From Lachnospiraceae bacterium (GTDB lineage: Bacteria > Bacillota > Clostridia > Lachnospirales > Lachnospiraceae), in assembly GCA_014804225.1 (NCBI GenBank), contig JAAVAF010000045.1:1-27696 (forward strand): a stretch of DNA of 27,696 nucleotides, read 5' to 3'. Both the position numbers and the translations under genes were made by a program. The notes under the pieces were generated by a model. That model was not told the DNA's origin. It ran no database searches and saw only the letters and a list, made by a program, of their open reading frames with translations. Below, piece after piece: positions 22,877 through 27,696 of this stretch. The first letter of the stretch is position 1. The number at the start of each line of letters is the position of its first letter.

Positions 22877-22923
22877 AAAATCTTTGATTTTTCATGCGGC
22901 AAATTTGTGCAAAGGCACAAATT
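22871..22923 (+). other. Two consecutive hairpins between the ABC genes
   Basis: A perfect 12-bp stem (GCATGAAAAATC 22871-22882 with 22886-22897) contains the stop codon of the first ABC gene. A second, 9-bp stem (22902-22910 with 22915-22923) follows at once. Neither has a T-run, so they may tune mRNA stability or translation of the second half rather than terminate. Confidence 0.6.
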
Positions 22924-22964
22924 CGCGAAAAGTTGACAAATGTAGGATGTGGAGGTAGGTATAT

Positions 22965-24776
22965 ATGGCAGAACAAAAACTTGCGGAGCGCAATATTCCG
23001 GGGATGATGAATCGGAGCCAGCGGTTTGCTGAGGTAGAGCACGCCGAAAATGCAGGGGCTACATTAAAGCGCATCGGCGTCTATTTTGTGAAAGAAAAAA
23101 TAATGGTATGCGGTATGCTGGCAGTAGTCATCTTTGGAACGTTGTGCGGCGTCTATGCACCCAGCCTGCAAAGTAATGCGATTGATATCATTGCAAAGAC
23201 GAGAGAAGGGAATCTGACAACGACATTGATTTTGATGACAGTCGTTTATCTGTTTTACAGTGGCGGACAGCTATTGCAGGGATTGATTAGTGCAAGACTA
23301 AGTCAGAGTATTGTGAAACGAATGCGGGAAGAATTGTTTGACAAGCTGATGGATTTACCGATTCGGTATTTGGATACGCATTCTCACGGTGATGTGATGA
23401 GCCGCATGACCAACGATATCGAAAATATTTCAACGACGGTATCCCAGTCACTGCCCTCATTATTTTCCGGTGTATTGACAGTCGCTGGTACAGTTGCAAT
23501 CATGTTGTGGTATTGCTGGCAGTTGGCGCTGCTTAGTTTTGCGACTGTGCTTCTGACTGTTTTTGCGACAAAGACGCTTTCAAATAAGGTACGCAAATTT
23601 TCGCGCAAACGACAGATGCTGCTTGGTCAGTTGAATGGTGCCGTGGAGGAAATGATAGCCGGATACCGTACAGTAGTAGCCTATAATCATCAGGAGATTA
23701 CGACAGAGGAGTTTTGTAAAACGTCGGATTCGCTTACAAAGGCGGGGATTCGGACGGATGCTTTCAGCGGCGTTATGGGACCGGTTATGAATTGCATCGG
23801 CAATATCGGTTTTGTTATTATTGCCGCATTTGGCGGATATTTTTCGGTAAACGGTTTGATTTCGGTTGGCGTGATTTCGGCATTTATTGTTTACGCCAAG
23901 CAGTTTAGCCGTCCGATTAATGAGATTGCGCAGGTTTACGGGCAGCTGCAGACAGCGGTTGCCGGTGCGGAGCGTGTCTTTATGGTGATTGATGAAAGAA
24001 ATGAAGATAAGACGGGTGAGGCGTTTCAGGAAACGGGAAATGCCACGGTCATGTTTCAAAATGTGCAGTTCTCCTATGAGCCGTCGCGCCCTGTTTTACA
24101 TGATTTTACACTGACAGTTCCGTCCGGTAAAAAAGTGGCGCTTGTGGGTGCAACGGGAAGCGGAAAGACGACGGTTGTCAATCTATTGATGCGCTTTTAT
24201 GATATTGACAGCGGGGAAATTTTTGTAAATCGACAGAATATCAAGGATATTTCAAGAGATGATCTTCGCAAAAATGTTGCGATTGTTTTGCAGGATACCG
24301 TTTTATTTTCGGACACGGTTTTGAATAATTTAAAATATGCAAATGCCGACGCCGGAATGGATGAAATAGAAGAGGCGGTAAGAATGAGCCGTTGTAAGGA
24401 AATGATTGAGATGCTGCCGCAGGGGTATGACACATTTTTAACAGGCTCCGGCGACAATATCAGTCAGGGTCAGCGTCAGCTCCTTGCAATTGCCCGGGCG
24501 TTTGTTGCCGATCCAGAGATTTTGATTTTGGACGAGGCAACCTCCAATGTGGATACGCGCACGGAAAAAGCGATTCAGGACGCGATGCATATGGTCATGC
24601 AAAATCGTACCAGTATTGTGATTGCGCACCGCCTCTCTACGATTCGGGATGCGGATATCATTGTCGTGATGGATCACGGCAGGATTGTGGAAAGTGGTGA
24701 TCACGACACGCTGCTTTCGCAGAAAGGAAAGTATTACGATTTGTATATGACGCAGTATGCAGGGAATGCAACGTAA
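22965..24776 (+). CDS. ABC exporter half with catalytic ATP site
   Basis: The 603-residue protein has an N-terminal cytoplasmic extension (about 1-35), a six-segment membrane domain and a nucleotide-binding domain. Walker A is GATGSGKT (395-402), Walker B is ILILDEATSNVD with catalytic Glu524, and the switch His555 is in VIAHRLS. Its signature is ISQGQ (499-503) instead of LSGGQ. In heterodimeric exporters this altered signature faces the partner's degenerate Walker site, which fits the first half here. GGAGGT lies eight bases before the ATG. An 88-base gap with two hairpins separates it from the first half. Drug or lipid export is likely; the substrate is not predictable. Confidence 0.94.
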   Translation: MAEQKLAERNIPGMMNRSQRFAEVEHAENAGATLKRIGVYFVKEKIMVCGMLAVVIFGTLCGVYAPSLQSNAIDIIAKTREGNLTTTLILMTVVYLFYSGGQLLQGLISARLSQSIVKRMREELFDKLMDLPIRYLDTHSHGDVMSRMTNDIENISTTVSQSLPSLFSGVLTVAGTVAIMLWYCWQLALLSFATVLLTVFATKTLSNKVRKFSRKRQMLLGQLNGAVEEMIAGYRTVVAYNHQEITTEEFCKTSDSLTKAGIRTDAFSGVMGPVMNCIGNIGFVIIAAFGGYFSVNGLISVGVISAFIVYAKQFSRPINEIAQVYGQLQTAVAGAERVFMVIDERNEDKTGEAFQETGNATVMFQNVQFSYEPSRPVLHDFTLTVPSGKKVALVGATGSGKTTVVNLLMRFYDIDSGEIFVNRQNIKDISRDDLRKNVAIVLQDTVLFSDTVLNNLKYANADAGMDEIEEAVRMSRCKEMIEMLPQGYDTFLTGSGDNISQGQRQLLAIARAFVADPEILILDEATSNVDTRTEKAIQDAMHMVMQNRTSIVIAHRLSTIRDADIIVVMDHGRIVESGDHDTLLSQKGKYYDLYMTQYAGNAT

Positions 24777-24831
24777 AATTATAGCAAGGTGTTGTGGAGA
24801 CTATATCGCGAATTGATGTGAAAAAATTTAT

Positions 24832-24860
24832 TTGTAAGGTATGACCTTTTATGATATCAT
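24832..24860 (+). promoter_or_regulatory. Promoter of the aldo/keto reductase gene
   Basis: TTGTAA (24832-24837), a 17-base spacer and TATCAT (24855-24860). The -35/spacer holds AAGGT-ATG-ACCTT, and a site GGTTACCTTAACC lies downstream (24896-24908). Both contain half-sites like those of the MarR operator. Confidence 0.55.
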
Positions 24861-24969
24861 GTACAATAACAACTTATAGGAATCGGTGATGTTACGGTTA
24901 CCTTAACCCTTTAAGCAAATTGCGGGAGGTTGGAAAATATTCTCGGTATTTATGGAAAGGAGAAGGTAT

Positions 24970-26103
24970 ATGATTTACAGAAAATTTCAGGATCTTCAAT
25001 TATCCGGTTTAGGACTTGGCATGATGCGTCTGCCTGTAGTGAATGGCGATGACGGCGTAATCGATGAAGCTGCCGCTGCCGAGTTGATTGACTGTGCTTA
25101 CAAGAGCGGTATCAACTATTTCGATACGGCATGGGGTTATCACAACGGCAATTCGGAGTTGGTTGCGGGAAAGTATCTCTCCCGATATCCGCGTGACAGC
25201 TATTACCTTGCAACAAAATTTCCGGGTTATGATCTTTCGAATATGGATAAAGTGGAAGATATCTTTGAGAAACAGCTTGAAAAATGTCAGACACCGTATT
25301 TTGACTTTTATTTATTCCACAATGTTTATGAAGGGAACATTGACGCATATCTGAATCCGAAATATGGGATTTTAGAGTATCTGTTGAAGCAGAAGGAAAA
25401 CGGGCGGATTCGTCATCTTGGCTTTTCGGCGCATGGCAGTGTAGAAGTGATACAGCGGTTTTTGGATGCTTATGGAAAGCATATGGAGTTCTGTCAGCTT
25501 CAGCTCAACTACATGGACTGGCATTTTCAGAATGCGCAGGAGAAGGTGTCTGTTTTACAAAAAGCCGGTATTCCAGTTTGGGTTATGGAACCGCTGCGAG
25601 GCGGAAAGCTGGCAAAAGCTTCTGATGAATTTGCTGCAACGTTGGCGTCTATGCGTCCAAACGAAACGGTTCCCGGCTGGGCATTTCGTTTCTTGCAGAG
25701 CATTCCAAGTGTGACGATGGTGCTTTCTGGTATGTCTAATATGGAGCAGTTGAAAGCCAATATTGCGACATATGAAACAGATGCGCCTTTAAGCGAGGAA
25801 GAATTTAATACGTTGGTGAAATGTGCGGACGAGGAGACGAAAAAGGGAGGACTTCCCTGTACCGCTTGTCATTATTGTACCAGTCATTGTCCAAAAGAGC
25901 TTCCTATTCCGGAACTGATTGCTCTGTACAATGAACATAAGATTACCGGAGGCGGCTTTATCGCGCCTATGGCGGTGGGCAGTATGCCCGCGGAGAAACG
26001 TCCGGCTAGCTGCGTTAGCTGCAGGAGTTGTGAGCAGGTGTGTCCACAGCAAATTAAAATATCTGAGATGATGGGAGAGTTTTCCTCCATGATTGGGATG
26101 TAG
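24970..26103 (+). CDS. Aldo/keto reductase with C-terminal 4Fe-4S cluster motifs
   Basis: Counting from the ATG at 24970 (377 aa; AAGGAG seven bases upstream), an aldo/keto reductase barrel (about 1-280) has the catalytic set Asp52, Tyr57, Lys83 and His117 (FDTAWGYH, ATKFPG, LFHN). A ferredoxin-like tail follows with two cysteine sets, C297/C300/C303/C307 and C348/C351/C354/C358, each able to hold a 4Fe-4S cluster. This fusion is common in anaerobes and suggests exchange of electrons between ferredoxin and NAD(P)H-linked carbonyl reduction. The substrate is unknown. The longer frame from 24952 lacks a ribosome site. It is a single gene. Confidence 0.92.
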   Translation: MIYRKFQDLQLSGLGLGMMRLPVVNGDDGVIDEAAAAELIDCAYKSGINYFDTAWGYHNGNSELVAGKYLSRYPRDSYYLATKFPGYDLSNMDKVEDIFEKQLEKCQTPYFDFYLFHNVYEGNIDAYLNPKYGILEYLLKQKENGRIRHLGFSAHGSVEVIQRFLDAYGKHMEFCQLQLNYMDWHFQNAQEKVSVLQKAGIPVWVMEPLRGGKLAKASDEFAATLASMRPNETVPGWAFRFLQSIPSVTMVLSGMSNMEQLKANIATYETDAPLSEEEFNTLVKCADEETKKGGLPCTACHYCTSHCPKELPIPELIALYNEHKITGGGFIAPMAVGSMPAEKRPASCVSCRSCEQVCPQQIKISEMMGEFSSMIGM

Positions 26104-26125
26104 TTGAAATTCATAAGATTAGTAG

Positions 26126-26154
26126 TTGACAATAACGTAATCCTGGTATAAGAT
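26126..26154 (+). promoter_or_regulatory. metK promoter
   Basis: TTGACA (26126-26131), a 17-base spacer and TAAGAT (26149-26154). The start would be near 26161, giving a leader of about 440 bases. Confidence 0.75.
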
Positions 26155-26193
26155 ATAAACGATATGAAAATTCAATATTGAACGAATATAAAT

Positions 26194-26322
26194 CTCTTAT
26201 TCAGAGTGGTGGAGGTACAAAGGACCTGTGAAGCTACGGCAACCCCGTTATTTGGGCGGAAGGTGCCAACCTGAGCGAGTTACTGTTTGCGTGTAAAATG
26301 GCGATAGTTCGAACAATAAGAG
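26194..26322 (+). ncRNA. SAM-I (S-box) riboswitch
   Basis: The conserved S-box stretches occur in order: AGAGTGGTGGAGG, then GTGAAGCTACGGCAACC, then GGTGCCAACCTGAGCGAG. They are closed by P1 (CTCTTATT 26194-26201 with AATAAGAG 26315-26322). The P1 3' strand plus one base (26315-26323) can instead pair with 26349-26357 to form an antiterminator, disrupting the terminator at 26347-26379. High SAM should thus stop transcription before metK. Confidence 0.95.
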
Positions 26323-26346
26323 GATTTGATTATCGGTAAAAATCAC

Positions 26347-26379
26347 TTCCGCTTATTTCAACGAATAAGCGGAATTTTT
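26347..26379 (+). terminator. Riboswitch-controlled terminator
   Basis: A perfect 11-bp stem (TTCCGCTTATT 26347-26357 with 26364-26374), 6-base loop, then TTTTT. Confidence 0.92.
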
Positions 26380-26380
26380 G

Positions 26381-26519
26381 TTACTGACAAGCTGTGCGAA
26401 AATGAGAGCAATTGTTTTGCAGAGCTTGCTCTAAGCAAAAAAATTGTTTTCATTTCCATAGAGCGACCAGCTCAAGCGAAAAATGCGCAGCATTTCGAGC
26501 TTGCATAGCTTGTCAGTGA
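26381..26519 (+). other. Large folded element between riboswitch and metK
   Basis: A 17-bp closing stem with two G-U pairs (26381-26397 with 26503-26519) encloses two more hairpins. One is long: 14 bp with two G-U (26400-26413 with 26442-26455), then TTTTGC/GCAAAA and AGAGC/GCTCT. The other is a bulged hairpin (26474-26502). It resembles a three-way-junction RNA, or a small inverted-repeat insertion. It is not part of the known S-box fold. Confidence 0.6.
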
Positions 26520-26526
26520 TGGAACC

Positions 26527-26598
26527 AAAACAAGGAGGAAAATTCCTCTGCTCCTGATGGGCAGTCGCATTTTTCCTTCGGAAAAACAAGGAGGAATT
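26527..26598 (+). repeat. Duplicated ribosome-site sequence before metK
   Basis: AAAACAAGGAGGAA occurs twice, near 26527 and near 26584. The second copy is the working metK ribosome site. The first has no start codon at the right distance and can fold on itself (GAGGAA-AA-TTCCTC). A small hairpin TTTTTCC-TTC-GGAAAAA lies just before the second. Confidence 0.6.
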
Positions 26599-26602
26599 AC
26601 AA

Positions 26603-27696
26603 ATGGAGAAACTTTTATTTACTTCGGAATCCGTAACGGAAGGACATCCCGACAAAGTGTGCGACGCGATTTCCGACGCGATTCTTGACGCATTGATGGA
26701 ACAGGACCCGATGAGCCGTGTCGCATGTGAAACGGCGACATGTACAGGTTTCGTGCTTGTAACAGGCGAGATTACAACAAAAGCATATGTGGACATTCCA
26801 AAGATTGTGCGTGATACGGTAAAGGAAATTGGCTATGACAAGTCGGAGTACGGTTTCGACGGAAATACCTGTGCGGTATTTACAGCGATCGACGAGCAAT
26901 CAGGCGATATTGCGATGGGTGTGGACAAGGCTCTTGAGGCAAAAGAAAACAAGATGAGCGACGCTGAAATCGAGGCGATCGGCGCGGGCGATCAGGGCAT
27001 GATGTTTGGCTATGCGACAAATGAAACAGAAGAGTATATGCCGTATCCGATCGACCTTGCGCATAAACTTGCATTACAGCTTACGAAGGTGCGTAAGGAC
27101 GGCATATTGAAGTATTTAAGACCTGACGGAAAGACACAGGTATCGGTAGAGTATGATGAGAACGGCAAGCCGAAGAGACTTGAGGCAGTGGTTCTTTCGA
27201 CACAGCACGATCCCGATGTGACACAGGAGCAGATTCACGAAGATATCAAGAAGCATGTATTTGACACAATTCTTCCGAAAGAGTTGATCGATGCGGATAC
27301 AAAGTTCTTTATCAATCCGACAGGACGCTTTGTAATCGGTGGACCGCACGGAGATGCGGGACTTACGGGACGTAAGATTATCGTAGATACCTACGGCGGA
27401 TATGCTCGTCATGGCGGTGGTGCATTCTCCGGAAAGGATTGTACGAAGGTAGACAGAAGTGCGGCGTACGCGGCAAGATATGTGGCAAAAAATATTGTGG
27501 CAGCAGGACTTGCCGATAAGTGCGAGATTCAGCTTTCTTACGCAATCGGTGTGGCACAGCCGACATCCATTAATGTGGATACATTTGGAACAGGCAAGCT
27601 TAGCAGTGAAAAACTGGTTGAGATTGTACGTGAGAACTTTGACCTTCGTCCGGCGGGGATTATCAAGACGCTTAATTTGAGAAGACCGATTTACAA
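26603..27696 (+). CDS. metK: S-adenosylmethionine synthetase, 3' end cut by window
   Basis: Some 364 codons are present and the frame is open to the right edge; the family is usually close to 390-400 residues. Hallmarks include [19 protein letters not shown] (8-26, with the ATP/PEP-loop His and Lys), [12 protein letters not shown] (about 127-138), [19 protein letters not shown] and the P-loop-like GGGAFSGKD. It makes SAM from methionine and ATP in the cytosol. AAGGAGG precedes the ATG by eight bases. The SAM-I riboswitch upstream gives feedback control by its product. Confidence 0.97.
   Translation, partial: MEKLLFTSESVTEGHPDKVCDAISDAILDALMEQDPMSRVACETATCTGFVLVTGEITTKAYVDIPKIVRDTVKEIGYDKSEYGFDGNTCAVFTAIDEQSGDIAMGVDKALEAKENKMSDAEIEAIGAGDQGMMFGYATNETEEYMPYPIDLAHKLALQLTKVRKDGILKYLRPDGKTQVSVEYDENGKPKRLEAVVLSTQHDPDVTQEQIHEDIKKHVFDTILPKELIDADTKFFINPTGRFVIGGPHGDAGLTGRKIIVDTYGGYARHGGGAFSGKDCTKVDRSAAYAARYVAKNIVAAGLADKCEIQLSYAIGVAQPTSINVDTFGTGKLSSEKLVEIVRENFDLRPAGIIKTLNLRRPIY

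Larger units (their letters stand above)
26104..26602 (+). other. Intergenic region: metK promoter and long leader
   Basis: No protein gene. It holds the metK promoter, a SAM-I riboswitch with its terminator, a second large folded element and a duplicated ribosome-site sequence. These are described separately. Confidence 0.85.

Overview
The window looks like a chromosomal segment of a low-to-mid GC Gram-positive anaerobe of the class Clostridia, most likely family Lachnospiraceae. The reasons are the -10/-35 spacing and AGGAGG ribosome sites, a SAM-I riboswitch before metK, a DUF4179 anti-sigma/ECF pair, a 4Fe-4S aldo/keto reductase and several small conserved proteins of the type seen in that family. 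The assignment rests on protein recognition by eye, not on a search. No rRNA, tRNA, IS element, CRISPR array or prophage was seen. Layout, left to right. (1) 1-3.5 kb, minus strand: the 5' part of an unknown gene, an ECF sigma/anti-sigma operon, a TrhA/hemolysin-III membrane protein and a small conserved protein. (2) 3.5-7.8 kb: an operon of MoxR ATPase, DUF58 protein and membrane transglutaminase. (3) 8.0-13.4 kb: a coiled-coil tail-anchored protein with a flavin reductase-like protein, an XRE-cupin regulator, a LysM-G5-M23 cell-wall peptidase and murA. (4) 13.4-18.8 kb: an accessory, visibly more AT-rich block. It holds a PIN toxin/partner pair, an HTH protein divergent from an acyl-adenylating enzyme, a stand-alone DnaJ-type zinc-finger protein that overlaps that enzyme, a frameshifted membrane-anchored protein and an AAA_14/DUF4143 ATPase. 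(5) 18.8-26.1 kb: a drug-efflux block of a MATE transporter with a structured leader, a MarR repressor with a double-operator promoter and the two halves of a heterodimeric ABC exporter, followed by an iron-sulfur aldo/keto reductase. (6) 26.1 kb to the end: a SAM-I riboswitch, an extra folded leader element and metK, cut by the window edge. The most interesting signals are mostly non-coding. A 38-nt module occurs twice, each time right after a hairpin, and its differences keep an 8-bp RNA stem paired. The divergent promoters of the accessory block share the same -35 bases. Four degenerate dyad repeats run into the -35 box of the coiled-coil gene. A second, large folded domain lies between the metK riboswitch terminator and the metK start. 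The best candidate for an undescribed protein system is the adenylating enzyme / zinc finger / membrane protein cassette at 14.8-17.4 kb with its divergent HTH protein. Its third gene appears broken by a one-base frameshift.
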